Assembly (NCBI GenBank): GCA_036172665.1
Contig: CM069880.1
Location: 4,962,501 to 5,026,500, forward strand
Source of the DNA: Prosopocoilus inquinatus
Taxonomy: Eukaryota; Arthropoda; Insecta; Coleoptera; Lucanidae
Length of the DNA: 64,000 bases
Direction of reading: 5' to 3'
The stretch's first letter is position 1. Each line of letters opens with the position of its first letter. A program made the position numbers and the translations under genes. This document shows positions 50,501-64,000 of the stretch, piece by piece. Below the pieces are notes generated by a model. That model worked only from the letters and a program-made list of their open reading frames with translations, searched no databases and was not told where the DNA came from.

Positions 50501-53500
50501 ACAAGATAGATAAGTAAGGATCGATTAGATACATCACATGAATAACGCTAATACGTGTTGTTTCGTTCAAAACTATTTCCAGCTTCTGCTGAGTGCGAGA
50601 ACTTCGCATCTCACATCTGAGTTACTGGAGTCCGTTGATACGTCAAATAACATATTAGATAAGTAAGGAACGATTAGATACATCACAGGAACAACGCTAA
50701 TACGTTTTATTTCGTTCAAAACTATTTCCAGATTCCGCTGCGTCCGAAAACTTCGTTTCTCACATCAGAGTTACTGGAGTCCATCGTAACGTCAAATAAC
50801 GTGATAGATAAGTAAGGATCGATTAGATACATCACAGGAACAACGCTAATACGTGTTGTTTCGTTCAAAACTATTTCCAGCTTCTGCTGAGTTCGAGAAC
50901 TTCGTATCTCACATCAGAGTTACTGGAGTCCATCGCAACGTCAAATAACATAGCAGATAAGTAAGGATCGATTAGATACATCACACGAACAACGCTAATA
51001 CGTGTTGTTTCGTTCTAAACTATTTCCAGCTTCCGCTGCGTCCGAAAACTTCGTTTCTCACATCAGAGTTACTGGAGTCCATCGTAACGTCAAATAACGT
51101 GATAGATAAGTAAGGATCGATTAGATACATCACAGGAATAACGCTAATACGTGTCGTTTCGTTCAAAACTATTTCCAGCTTCCGCTGCGTCCGAAAACTT
51201 CGTATCTCACATCAGAGTTACTGGAGTCCATCGTAACGTCAAATAACATGATAGATAAGTAAGGATCGATTAGATACATCACAGGAACAATGCTAATACG
51301 TGTTGTTTCGTTCAAAACTATTTCCAGCTTCTGCTGAGTGCGAGAACTTCGTATCTCACATCAGAGTTACTGGAGTTCGTTGAAACGCCAAATAACATAT
51401 TAGATAAGTAAGGATCGATTAGATACATCACAGGAACAACGCTAATACGTGCTATTTCGTTCAAAACTATTTCCAGCTTCCGCTGCGTCCGAAAACTTCG
51501 TATCTCACATCAGAGTTACTGGAGTCCATCGTAGCGTCAAATAACGTGATACATAAGTAAGGATCGATTAGATACATCACAGGAACAAGGCTAATACGTG
51601 TTGTTTCGTTCAAAACTATTTCCAGCTTCCGCTGCGCCCGAAAATTTCGCATCTCACATCAGAGTTACTGGAGTCCGTTGAAACGTCAAATAACATATTA
51701 GATAAGTAAGCAACGATTAGATACATCACAGGAACAACGCTAATACGTGTTATTTCGTTCAAAACTATTTCCAGCTTCCGCTGCGTCCGAAAACTTCGTT
51801 CCTCACACCAGAGTTACTGGAGTCCATCGTAACGTCAAATAACGTGATAGATAAGTAAGGATCGATTAGATACATCACAGGAATAACGCTAATACGTGTA
51901 GTTTCGTTCAAAACTATTTCCAGCTTCCGCTGCGTCCAAAAACTTCGTTTCTCACATCAGAGTTACTGGAGTCCATCGTAACGTCAAATAACTTGATAGA
52001 TAAGTAAGGATCGATTAGATACATCACAGGAACAACGCTAATACGTTTTATTTCGTTCAAAACTATTTCCAGCTTCCGCTGCGTCCGAAAACTTCATATC
52101 TCACATCAGAGTTACTGGAGTCCATCGTAACGTCAAATAACATGATAGATAAGTAAGGATCGATTAGATACATCACAGGAACAATGCTAATACGTGTTGT
52201 TTCGTTCAAGACTATTTCCAGCTTCTGCTGAGTGCGAGAACTTCGTATCTCACATCAGAGTTACTGGAGTTCGTTGGAACGTCAAATAACATATTAGATA
52301 AATAGGGATCGATTAGATACATCACAGGAACAAGGCTAATACGTGTTATTTCGCTCAAAACTATTTCTAGCTTCCGCTGCGTCCGAAAACTTCGAATCTC
52401 ACATCAGAGTTACTGGAGTCCATCGTAACGTCAAATAACATGATAGATAAGTAAGGATCGATTAGATACATCACAGGAACAATGCTAATACGTGTTGTTT
52501 CGTTCAAAACTATTTCCAGCTTCTGCTGAGTGCGAGAACTTCGTATCTCACATCAGAGTTACTTGAGTCCGTTGAAACGTCAAACAACATATTAGATAAG
52601 TAAGGATCGATTAGATACATCACAGGAACAAGGCTAATACGTGTTGTTTCGTTCAAAACTATTTCCAGCTTACGCTGCGTCCGAAAACTTCGTATCTCAC
52701 ATCAGAGTTACTGGAGTCCATCGTAACGTCAAATAACATGATAGATAAGTAAGGATCGGTTAGATACATCACAGGAATAACGCTAATACGTGTTGTTTCG
52801 TTCAAAACTATTTCCAGCATCCGCTGCGTCCGAAAACTTGGTATCTCACATCAGAGTTACTGGAGTCCATCGTAACGTCAAATAACAAGATAGATAAGTA
52901 AGGATCGATTAGATACATCACATGAATAACGCTAATACGTGTTGTTTCGTTCAAAACTATTTCCAGCTTCTGCTGAGTGCGAGAACTTCGTATCTCACAT
53001 CTGAGTTACTGGAGTCCGTTGATACGTCAAATAACATATTAGATAAGTAAGGAACGATTAGATACATCACAGGAACAACGCTAATACGTTTTATTTCGTT
53101 CAAAACTATTTCCAGATTCCGCTGCGTCCGAAAACTTCGTTTCTCACATCAGAGTTACTGGAGTCCATCGTAACGTCAAATAACGTGATAGATAAGTAAG
53201 GATCGATTAGATACATCACAGGAACAACGCTAATACGTGTTGTTTCGTTCAAAATTATTTCCAGCTTCTGCTGAGTTCGAGAACTTCGTATCTCACATCA
53301 GAGTTACTGGAGTCCATCGTAACGTCAAATAACATAGTAGATAAGTAAGGATCGATTAGATACATCACACGAACAACGCTAATACGTGTTGTTTCGTTCT
53401 AAACTATTTCCAGCTTCCGCTGCGTCCGAAAACTTCGTTTCTCACATCAGAGTTACTGGAGTCCATCGTAACGTCAAATAACGTGATAGATAAGTAAGGA

Positions 53501-56500
53501 TCGATTAGATACATCACAGGAATAACGCTAATAAGTGTCGTTTCGTTTAAAACTATTTCCAGCTTCCGCTGCGTCCGAAAACTTCGTATCTCACATCAGA
53601 GTTACTGGAGTCCATCGTAACGTCAAATAACATGATAGATAAGTAAGGATCGATTAGATACATCACAGGAACAAGGCTAATACGTGTTGTTTCGTTCAAA
53701 ACTATTTCCAGCTTCCGCTGCGTCCGAAAATTTCGCATCTCACATCAGAGTTACTGGAGTCCGTTGAAACGTCAAATAACATATTAGATAAGTAAGCAAC
53801 GATTAGATACATCACAGGAACAACGCTAATACGTGTTATTTCGTTCAAAACTATTTCCAGCTTCCGCTGCGTCCGAAAACTTCGTTTCTCACACCAGAGT
53901 TACTGGAGTCCATCGTAACGTCAAAAAACGTGATAGATAAGTAAGGATCGATTAGATACATCACAGGAATAACGCTAATACGTGTAGTTTCGTTCAAAAC
54001 TATTTCCAGCTTCCGCTGCGTCCAAAAACTTCGTTTCTCACATCAGAGTTACTGGAGTCCATCGTAACGTCAAATAACTTGATAGATAAGTAAGGATCGA
54101 TTAGATACATCACAGGAATGACGCTAATACGTGTTGTTTCGTTCAAAACTATTTCCAGCTTCCGCTGCGTCCGAAAATTTCTCATCTCACATCAGAGTTA
54201 CTGGAGTCCATCGTAACGTCAAATAACATGATAGATAAGTAAGGATCGATTAGATACATCACAGGAATAACGCTAATACGTGTTGTTTCGTTCAAAACTA
54301 TTTCCAGCTTATGCTGAGTGCGAGAAATTCGTATCTCATATCTGAGTTACTGGAGTCCGTTGAAACGTCAAATAACATATTAGATAAGTAAGGAACGATT
54401 AGATACATCACAGGAACAACGCTAATACGTGTTATTTCGTTCAAAACTATTTATAGATTCCGCTGCATCCGAAAACTTCGTCTCTCACATCAGAGTTACT
54501 GGAGTCCATCGTAACGTCAAACAACGTGATAGATAAGTAAGGATCGATTAGATACATCACATGAACAACGCTAATACGTGTTGTTTCGTTCAAAACTATT
54601 TCCAGCTTCTGCTGAGTTCGAGAACTTCGTATCTCACATCAGAGTTACTGGAGTCCATCGTAACGTCAAATAACATAGTAGATAAGTAAGGATCGATTAG
54701 ATACATCACACGAACAACGCTAATACGTGTTGTTTCGTTCAAAACTATTTCCAGCTTCCGCTGCGTCCGAAAACATCGTATCTCACATCAGAGTTACTGG
54801 AGTCCATCGTAACGTCAAATAACATGATAGATAAGGAAGGATCGATTAGATACATCACAGGAATAACGCTGATACGTGTCGTTTCGTTCAAAACTATTTC
54901 CAGCTTCCGCTGCGTCCGAAAACTTCGTATCTCACATCAGAGTTACTGGAGTCCATCGTAACGTCAAATAACATGATAGATAAGTAAGGATCGATTAGAT
55001 ACATCACAGGAACAATGCTAATACGTGTTGTTTCGTTCAAAACTATTTCCAGCTTCTGCTGAGTGCGAGAACTTCGTATCTCACATCAGAGTTACTGGAG
55101 TTCGTTGAAACGCCAAATAACATATTAGATAAGTAAGGATCGATTAGATACATCACAGGAACAACGCTAATACGTGTTATTTCGTTCAAAACTATTTCCA
55201 GCTTCCGCTGCGTCCGAAAACTTCGTATCTCACATCAGAGTTACTGGAGTCCATCGTAGCGTCAAATAACGTGATACATAAGTAAGGATCGATTAGATAC
55301 ATCACAGGAACAAGGCTAATACGTGTTGTTTCGTTCAAAACTATTTCCAGCTTCCGCTGCGTCCGAAAATTTCGCATCTCACATCAGAGTTACTGGAGTC
55401 CGTTGAAACGTCAAATAACATATTAGATAAGTAAGCAACGATTAGATTCATCACAGGAACAACGCTAATACGTGTTATTTCGTTCAAAACTATTTCCAGC
55501 TTCCGCTGCGTCCGAAAACTTCGTTTCTCACACCAGAGTTACTGGAGTCCATCGTAACGTCAAATAACGTGATAGATAAGTAAGGATCGATTGGATACAT
55601 CACAGGAATAACGCTAATACGTGTAGTTTCGTTCAAAACTATTTCCAGCTTCCGCTGCGTCCAAAAACTTCGTTTCTCACATCAGAGTTACTGGAGTCCA
55701 TCGTAACGTCAAATAACTTGATAGATAAGTAAGGATCGATTAGATACATCACAGGAACAACGCTAATACGTTTTATTTCGTTCAAAACTATTTCCAGCTT
55801 CCGCTTCGTCCGAAAACTTCGTATCTCACATCAGAGTTACTGGAGTCCATCGTAACGTCAAATAACATGATAGATAAGTAAGGATCGATTAGATACATCA
55901 CAGGAACAATGCTAATACGTGTTGTTTCGTTCAAAACTATTTCCAGCTTCTGCTGAGTGCGAGAACTTCGTATCTCACATCAGAGTTACTGGAGTTCGTT
56001 GGAACGTCAAATAACATATTAGATAAATAGGGATCGATTAGATACATCACAGGAACAAGGCTAATACGTGTTATTTCGCTCAAAACTATTTCTAGCTTCC
56101 GCTGCGTCCGAAAACTTCGAATCTCACATCAGAGTTACTGGAGTCCATCGTAACGTCAAATAACATGATAGATAAGTAAGGATCGATTAGATACATCACA
56201 GGAACAATGCTAATACGTGTTGTTTCGTTCAAAACTATTTCCAGCTTCTGCTGAGTGCGAGAACTTCGTATCTCACATCAGAGTTACTTGAGTCCGTTGA
56301 AACGTCAAACAACATATTAGATAAGTAAGTATCGATTAGATACATCACAGGAACAAGGATAATACGTGTTGTTTCGTTCAAAACTATTTCCAGCTTACGC
56401 TGCGTCCGAAAACTTCGTATCTCACATCAGAGTTACTGGAGTCCATCGTAACGTCAAATAACATGATAGATAAGTAAGGATCGGTTAGATACATCACAGG

Positions 56501-59500
56501 AATAACGCTAATACGTGTTGTTTCGTTCAAAACTATTTCCAGCATCCGCTGCGTCCGAAAACTTGGTATCTCACATCAGAGTTACTGGAGTCCGTTGATA
56601 CGTCAAATAACATATTAGATAAGTAAGGAACGATTAGATACATCACAGGAACAAGGCTAATACGTGTTATTTCGCTCAAAACTATTTCTAGCTTCCGCTG
56701 CGTCCGAAAACTTCGAATCTCACATCAGAGTTACTGGAGTCCATCGTAACGTCAAATAACATGATAGATAAGTAAGGATCGGTTAGATACATCACAGGAA
56801 TAACGCTAATACGTGTTGTTTCGTTCAAAACTATTTCCAGCATCCGCTGCGTCCGAAAACTTGGTATCTCACATCAGAGTTACTGGAGTCCGTTGATACG
56901 TCAAATAACATATTAGATAAGTAAGGAACGATTAGATACATCACAGGAACAATGCCAATACGTGCAGTTTCGTTCAAAACTATTTCCAGCTTCTGCTGAG
57001 TGCGAGAACTTCGTATCTCACATCTGAGTTTCTGGAGTCCGTTGAAACGTCAAATAACATAGTAGATAAGTAAGGATCGATTAGATACATCACACGAACA
57101 ACGCTAATACGTGTTGTTTCGTTCAAAACTATTTCCAGCTTCCGCTGCGTCCGAAAACTTCGTTTCTCACATCAGAGTTACTGGAGTCCATCGTAACGTC
57201 AAATAACATGATAGATAAGTAAGGATCGATTAGATACATCACAGGAATAACGCTAATACGTGTTGTTTCGTTCAAAACTATTTCCAGCTTCTGCTGAGTG
57301 CGAGAATTTCGTATATCACATCTGAGTTACTGGAGTCCGTTGAAACGTCAAATAACATATTAGATAAGTAAGGAACGATTAGATATATCACAGGAACAAC
57401 GCTAATACGTGTTATTTCGTTCAAAACTATTTCCAGCTTCCGCTGCGTCCGAAAACTTCGTTTCTCACATCAGAGTTACTGGAGTCCATCGTAACGTCAA
57501 GTAACGTGATAGATAAGTAAGGATCGATTAGATACATCACAGGAATAACGCTAATACGTGTAGTTTCGTTCAAAACTATTTCCAGCTTCCGCTGCGTCCA
57601 AAAACTTCGTTTCTCACATCAGAGTAACTGGAGTCCATCGTAAAGTCAAATAACTTGATAGATAAGTAAGGATCGATTAGATACATCACAGGAATGACGC
57701 TAATACGTGTTGTTTCGTTCAAAACTGTTTCCAGCTTCCGCTGCGTCCGAAAATTTCGCATCTCACATCAGAGTTACTGGAGTCCATCGTAACGTCAAAT
57801 AACATGATAGATAAGTAAGGATCGATTAGATACATCACAGGAACAATGTTAATACGTGTTGTTTCGTTCAAAACTATTTCCAGCTTCTGCTGAGTGCGAG
57901 AACTTCGTATCTCACATCTGAGTTACTGGAGTCCGTTGAAATGTCGAATAACATATTAGATAAGTAAGGATCGATTAGATACATCACAGGAACAACGCTA
58001 ATACGTGTTATTTCGTTCAAAACTATTTCCAGCTTCCGCTGCGTCCGAAAACTTCGTTTCTCACATCAGAGTTACTGGAGTCCATCGTAACGTCAAATAT
58101 CGTGATAGATAAGTAAGGATTGATTAGACACAACACAGGAATAACGCTAATACGTGTTGTTTCGTTCAAAACTATTTCCAGCTTCCGCTGGGTCCAAAAA
58201 CTTCGTATCTCACATCAGAGTTGCTGGAGTCCATCGTAACCTCAAATAACATGATAGATAAGTAAGGATCGATTAGATACATCACAGGAACAATGCCAAT
58301 ACGTGTTGTTTCGTTCAAAACTATTTCCAGCTTCCGCTGAGACCGAAAATTTCGCATCTCACATCAGAGTTACTGGAGTCCATCGTAACGTCAAATAACA
58401 TGATAGATAAGTAAGGATCGATTAGATACATCACAGGAACAACGCTAATACGTGTTATTTCGTTCAAAACTATTTCCAGCTTCCCCTGCGTCCGAAAACT
58501 TCGTATCTCACATCAGAGTTACTGGAGTCCATCGTAACGTCAAATAACATGATAGATTAGTAAGGATCCATTAGATACATCACAGGAACAACGCTAATAC
58601 GTATTGTTTCCTTCAAAACTATTTCCAGCTTACGCTGCGTCCGAAAACTTCGTATCTCACATCAGAGTTACTGGAGTCCATCGTAACGTCAAATAACATG
58701 ATAGATAAGTAAGGATCGGTTAGATACATCACAGGAATAACGCTAATACGTGTTGTTTCGTTCAAAACTATTTCCAGCTTCCGCTGCGTCCGAAAACTTG
58801 GTATCTCACATAAGAGTTACTGGAGTCCATCGTAACGTCAAATAACAAGATAGATAAGTAAGGATCGATTAGATACATCACATGAATAACGCTAATACGT
58901 GTTGTTTCGTTCAAAACTATTTCCAGCTTCTGCTGAGTGCGAGAACTTCGTATCTCACATCTGAGTTACTGGAGTCCGTTGAAACGTCAAATAACATATT
59001 AGATAAGTAAGGAACGATTAGATATATCACAGGAGCAACGCTAATACGTGTTATTTCGTTCAAAACTATTTCCAGCTTCCGCTGCGTCCGAGAACTTCGT
59101 TTCTCACATCAGAGTTACTGGAGTCCATCGTAACGTCAAGTAACGTGATAGAGAAGTAAGGATGGATTAGATACATCACAGGAATAACGCTAATACGTGT
59201 AGTTTCGTTCAAAACTATTTCCAGCTTCCGCTGAGTGCGAGAAATTCGTATCTCATATCTGAGTTACTGGAGTCCGTTGAAACGTCAAATAACATATTAG
59301 ATAAGTAAGGAACGATTAGATACATCACAGGAACAACGCTAATACGTGTTATTTCGTTCAAAACTATTTCCAGACTCCGCTGCGTCCGAAAACTTCGTCT
59401 CTCACATCAGAGTTACTGGAGTCCATCGTAACGTCAAACAACGTGATAGATAAGTAAGGATCGATTAGATACATCACATGAACAACGCTAATACGTGTTG

Positions 59501-62500
59501 TTTCGTTCAAAACTATTTCCAGCTTCTGCTGAGTTCAAGAACTTCGTATCTCACATCAGAGTTACTGGAGTCCATCGTAACGTCAAATAACATAGTAGAT
59601 AAGTAAGGATCGATTAGATACATCACACGAACAACGCTAATACGTGTTGTTTCGTTCAAAACTATTTCCAGCTTCCGCTGCGTCCGAAAACATCGTATCT
59701 CACATCAGAGTTACTGGAGTCCATCGTAACGTCAAATAACATGATAGATAAGGAAGGATCGATTAGATACATCACAGGAATAACGCTAATACGTGTCGTT
59801 TCGTTCAAAACTATTTCCAGCTTCCGCTGCGTCCGAGAACTTCGTATCTCACATCAGAGTTACTGGAGTCCATCGTAACGTCAAATAACATGATAGATAA
59901 GTAAGGATCGATTAGATACATCACAGGAACAATGCCAATACGTGCAGTTCCTTTCAAAACTATTTCCAGCTTCTGCTGAGTGCGAGAACTTCGTATCTCA
60001 CATCTGAGTTACTGGAGTCCGTTGAAACGTCAAATAACATAGTAGATAAGTAAGGATCGATTAGATACATCACACGAACAACGCTAATACGTGTTGTTTC
60101 GTTCAAAACTATTTCCAGCTTCCGCTGCGTCCGAGAACTTCGTTTCTCTCATCAGAGTTACTGGAGTCCATCGTAACGTCAAGTAACATGACAGATAAGT
60201 AAGGATCGATTAGATACATCACAGGAATAACGCTAATACGTGTCGTTTCGTTCAAAACTATTTCCAGCTTCTGCTGAGTGCGAGAACTTCGTATCTCACA
60301 TCTGAGTTACTGGAGTCCGTTGAAACGTCAAATAACATATTAGATAAGTAAGGAACGATTAGATATATCACAGGAACAACGCTAATACGTGTTATTTCGT
60401 TGAAAACTATTTCCAGCTTCCGCTGCGTCCGAAAACTTCGTTTCTCACATCAGAGTTACTGGAGTCCATCGTAACGTCAAGTAACGTGATAGTTAAGTAA
60501 GGATCGATTAGATACATCACAGGAATAACGCTAATACGTGTAGTTTCGTTCAAAACTATTTCCAGCTTCCGCTGCGTCCAAAAACTTCGTTTCTCACATC
60601 AGAGTTACTGGAGTCCATCGTAAAGTCAAATAACTTGATAGATAAGTAAGGATCGATTAGATACATCACAGGAACAACGCTAATACGTGTTGTTTCGTTC
60701 AAAACTATTTCCAGCTTCTGCTGAGTTCGAGAACTTCGTTTCTCACATCAGAGTTACTGGAGTCCATCGTAACTTCAAATAACGTGATAGATAAGTAAGG
60801 ATCGATTAGATACATCACAGGAATAACGCTAATACGTGTAGTTTCGTTCAAAACTATTTCCAGCTTCCGCTGCGTCCAAAAACTTCGTTTCTCACATCAG
60901 AGTTACTGGAGTCCATCGTAAAGTCAAATAACTTGATAGATAAGTAAGGATCGATTAGATACATCACACGAACAACGCTAATACGTGTTGTTTCGTTCAA
61001 AACTATTTCCAGCTTCCGCTGCGTCCGAGAACTTCGTTTCTCTCATCAGAGTTACTGGAGTCCATCGTAACGTCAAGTAACATGACAGATAAGTAAGGAT
61101 TGATTAGATACATCACAGGAACAATGCCAATACGTGTTGTTTCGTTCAAAACTATTTCCAGCTTCTGCTGAGTTCGAGAACTTCGTATCTCACATCAGAG
61201 TTACTGGAGTCCATCGTAACGTCAAATAACATAGTAGATAAGTAAGGATCGATTAGATACATCACACGAACAACGCTAATACGTGTTGTTTCGTTCAAAA
61301 CTATTTCCAGCTTCCGCTGCGTCCGAAAACTTCGTTTCTCACATCAGAGTTACTGGAGTCCATCGTAACGTCAAATAACGTGATAGATAAGTAAGGATCG
61401 ATTAGATACATCACAGGAATAACGCTAATACGTGTTGTTTCGTTCAAAACTATTTCCAGCTTCCGCTGCGTCCAAAAACTTCGTATCTCACATCAAAGTT
61501 GCTGGAGTCCATCGTAACGTCAAATAACATGATAGATAAGTAAGGTACGATTAGATACATCACAGGAACAATGCCAATACGTGCTGTTTCGTTCAAAACT
61601 ATTTCCAGCTTCTGCTGAGTGCGAGAACTTCGTATCTCACATCTGAGTTACTGGAGTCCATCGTAACGTCAAATAACATAGTAGATAAGTAAGGATCGAT
61701 TAGATACATCACACGAACAACGCTAATACGTGTTGTTTCGTTCAAAACTATTTCCAGCTTCCGCTGCGTCCGAAAACTTCGTTTCTCACATCAGAGTTAC
61801 TGGAGTCCATCGCAACGTCAAGTAACGTGATAGATAAGTAAGGATCAATTAGATACATCACAGGAATAACGCTAATACGTGTAGTTTCGTTCAAAACTAT
61901 TTCCAGCTTCCGCTGCGTCCAAAAACTTCGTTTCTCACATCAGAGTTACTGGAGTCCATCGTAAGGTCAAATAACTTGATAGATAAGTAAGGATCGATTA
62001 GATACATCACAGGAACAATGCCAATACGTGCTGTTTCGTTCAAAACTATTTCCAGCTTCTGCTGAGTCCGAAAACTTCGTATCTCACATCAGAGTTACTG
62101 GAGTCCATCGTAACGTCAAATAACATGATAGATAAGTAAGGATCGATTAGATACATCACAGGAACAATGCCAATACGTGCTGTTTCGTTCAAAACTATTT
62201 CCAGCTTCTGCTGAGTCCGAAAACTTCGTATCTCACATCAGAGTTACTGGAGTCCATCGTAACGTCAAATAACATGATAGATTAGTAAGGATCCATTAGA
62301 TACATCACAGGAACAACGCTAATACGTATTGTTTCCTTCAAAACTATTTCCAGCTTACGCTGCGTCCGAAAACTTCGTATCTCACATCAGAGTTACTGGA
62401 GTCCATCGTAACGTCAAATAACATGATAGATAAGTAAGGATCGGTTAGATACATCACAGGAATAACGCTAATACGTGTTGTTTCGTTCAAAACTATTTCC

Positions 62501-64000
62501 AGCTTCCGCTGCGTCCGAAAACTTGGTATCTCACATCAGAGTTACTGGAGTCCATCGTAACGTCAAATAACAAGATAGATAAGTAAGGATCGATTAGATA
62601 CATCACATGAATAACGCTAATACGTTTTGTTTCGTTCAAAACTATTTCCAGCTTCTGCTGAGTGCGAGAACTTCGTATCTCACATCTGAGTTACTGGAGT
62701 CCGTTGAAACGTCAAATAACATATTAGATAAGTAAGGAACGATTAGATATATCACAGGAACAACGCTAATACGTGTTATTTCGTTCAAAACTATTTCCAG
62801 CTTCCGCTGCGTCCGAAAACTTCGTTTCTCACATCAGAGTTACTGGAGTCCATCGTAACGTCAAGTAACGTGATAGAGAAGTAAGGATGGATTAGATACA
62901 TCACAGGAATAACGCTAATACGTGTAGTTTCGTTCAAAACTATTTCCAGCTTCCGCTGAGTGCGAGAAATTCGTATCTCATATCTGAGTTACTGGAGTCC
63001 GTTGAAACGTCAAATAACATATTAGATAAGTAAGGAACGATTAGATACATCACAGGAACAACGCTAATACGTGTTATTTCGTTCAAAACTATTTCCAGAC
63101 TCCGCTGCGTCCGAAAACTTCGTCTCTCACATCAGAGTTACTGGAGTCCATCGTAACGTCAAACAACGTGATAGATAAGTAAGGATCGATTAGATACATC
63201 ACATGAACAACGCTAATACGTGTTGTTTCGTTCAAAACTATTTCCAGCTTCTGCTGAGTTCAAGAACTTCGTATCTCACATCAGAGTTACTGGAGTCCAT
63301 CGTAACGTCAAATAACATAGTAGATAAGTAAGGATCGATTAGATACATCACACGAACAACGCTAATACGTGTTGTTTCGTTCAAAACTATTTCCAGCTTC
63401 CGCTGCGTCCGAAAACATCGTATCTCACATCAGAGTTACTGGAGTCCATCGTAACGTCAAATAACATGATAGATAAGGAAGGATCGATTAGATACATCAC
63501 AGGAATAACGCTAATACGTGTCGTTTCGTTCAAAACTATTTCCAGCTTCCGCTGCGTCCGAGAACTTCGTATCTCACATCAGAGTTACTGGAGTCCATCG
63601 TAACGTCAAATAACATGATAGATAAGTAAGGATCGATTAGATACATCACAGGAACAATGCCAATACGTGCAGTTCCTTTCAAAACTATTTCCAGCTTCTG
63701 CTGAGTGCGAGAACTTCGTATCTCACATCTGAGTTACTGGAGTCCGTTGAAACGTCAAATAACATAGTAGATAAGTAAGGATCGATTAGATACATCACAC
63801 GAACAACGCTAATACGTGTTGTTTCGTTCAAAACTATTTCCAGCTTCCGCTGCGTCCGAGAACTTCGTTTCTCTCATCAGAGTTACTGGAGTCCATCGTA
63901 ACGTCAAGTAACATGACAGATAAGTAAGGATCGATTAGATACATCACAGGAATAACGCTAATACGTGTCGTTTCGTTCAAAACTATTTCCAGCTTCTGCT
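47523..64000 (+). repeat. 149-bp satellite array, right arm
   Basis: About 110 monomers in the same orientation to the window's end. 47523-51690 belongs to the 6752-bp repeat. 52450-53630 repeats 44960-46133 but continues as normal satellite where that block joins the element. 58100-58400 returns to variants otherwise seen at the very start of the window (GATTAGACACAACACAGG; GGTCCAAAAAC with GTAACCTCAAATAAC). From about 58490 a 25-monomer unit begins. No gene or foreign DNA is seen. Confidence 0.96.
58490..64000 (+). repeat. 3725-bp (25-monomer) higher-order repeat, second copy cut by the window end
   Basis: About 58490-60275 matches 62215-64000 at offset 3725 bp (25 x 149). Shared variants: GATTAGTAAGGATCCATTAG with GTATTGTTTCCTTC (58565, 62290), GATAGAGAAGTAAGGATGG (near 59150, 62875), CAGACTCCGCTGCG (near 59370, 63095), GTGCAGTTCC (near 59943, 63668) and GTGTCGTTTCG (60240, 63965). 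It differs near 58897/62622 (CGTGTTG against CGTTTTG). The second copy runs off the window, so the full extent is unknown. Confidence 0.87.

Larger units (their letters stand above)
39382..51690 (+). repeat. 6752-bp composite higher-order repeat: LTR fragment plus satellite
   Basis: 39382-44938 and 46134-51690 match at a constant offset of 6752 bp and include both retroelement fragment and satellite. Only a handful of differences were seen: A at 39656 against G at 46408 (silent in the ORF); GTTCTAAAC at about 44112 against GTTCAAAAC; CATCGTAACG...AGTAG near 44190 against CATCGCAACG...AGCAG near 50940. The copies part at a monomer boundary region: CATGATAG after 44938 against CATATTAG after 51690. 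Both copies begin at the identical non-homologous junction, so the second was made by homologous exchange within the satellite. Confidence 0.92.

Noticed and set aside
179..58357. About thirty recurring 61-codon minus-strand ORFs (MRNFRTQRKLEIVLNET...) at 179-364, 2708-2893, 4645-4830 and elsewhere
   Set aside because: They span one and a quarter satellite monomers. The monomer is 149 bp, so the frame shifts at each unit and the ORF appears only where stops happen to be mutated. There is no start context or domain, and both ends are the same repeat.
1..64000. tRNA, rRNA, telomeric repeats or host genes
   Set aside because: No cloverleaf-like gene, rRNA core motif, TTAGG or TTAGGG run, or exon-like ORF was found outside the retroelement.

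Overview
This window is almost entirely tandemly repeated satellite DNA from a eukaryote, not a gene region. A 149-bp monomer, AT-rich with no lasting reading frame, is repeated head to tail about 375 times (my estimate from lengths). It is interrupted by one 1.44-kb non-satellite segment, one LTR retrotransposon and two truncated secondary copies of that retrotransposon. I see no host protein-coding gene, rRNA, tRNA or CRISPR array. The LTR element carries an env-like trace and 4-bp ATAT target duplications, as in insect Ty3/gypsy errantivirus-type elements. An insect or other arthropod pericentromere or centromere is therefore my best guess, but the species cannot be fixed from sequence alone.

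Layout. 1-29963: satellite with nested large duplications (offsets 5958, 6703 and 9385 bp, i.e. 40, 45 and 63 monomers, each less 2 bp). 29964-31403: unclassified AT-rich segment. 31404-34091: satellite. 34092-37743: LTR retrotransposon on the minus strand, with both LTRs, PBS, PPT, TSD, a gag-position ORF and env-like scraps, but no pol. 37744-39381: satellite. 39382-40770: secondary copy of the element's right end. 40771-46133: satellite. 46134-47522: a second secondary copy. 47523-64000: satellite, ending in a 3725-bp (25-monomer) repeat that runs off the window edge.

How the parts relate. The monomers fall into two main classes with linked diagnostic bases: class A (CCGCTGCGTCCGAAAAC with CCATCGTAACG and CATGATAG) and class B (CTGCTGAGTGCGAGAAC with CCGTTGAAACG and CATATTAG). 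They are often interspersed or alternating, so a dimeric layer sits below the long higher-order repeats. The retrotransposon inserted once, into the ATAT that class B provides. The satellite's own duplication then carried its right end to two further places, making the retroelement fragment part of a 6752-bp higher-order repeat unit. Almost all length changes are whole monomers. The rare small indels and most foreign-DNA junctions fall in one short AT-rich part of the monomer (positions 107-115, counting from AACGCTAATACG).

The most interesting points are the CENP-B-box-like motif found only in class A, the recurrent breakpoint, the capture of the LTR element into the higher-order repeat, and the unidentified 1.44-kb segment. 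No new protein-coding system is visible.
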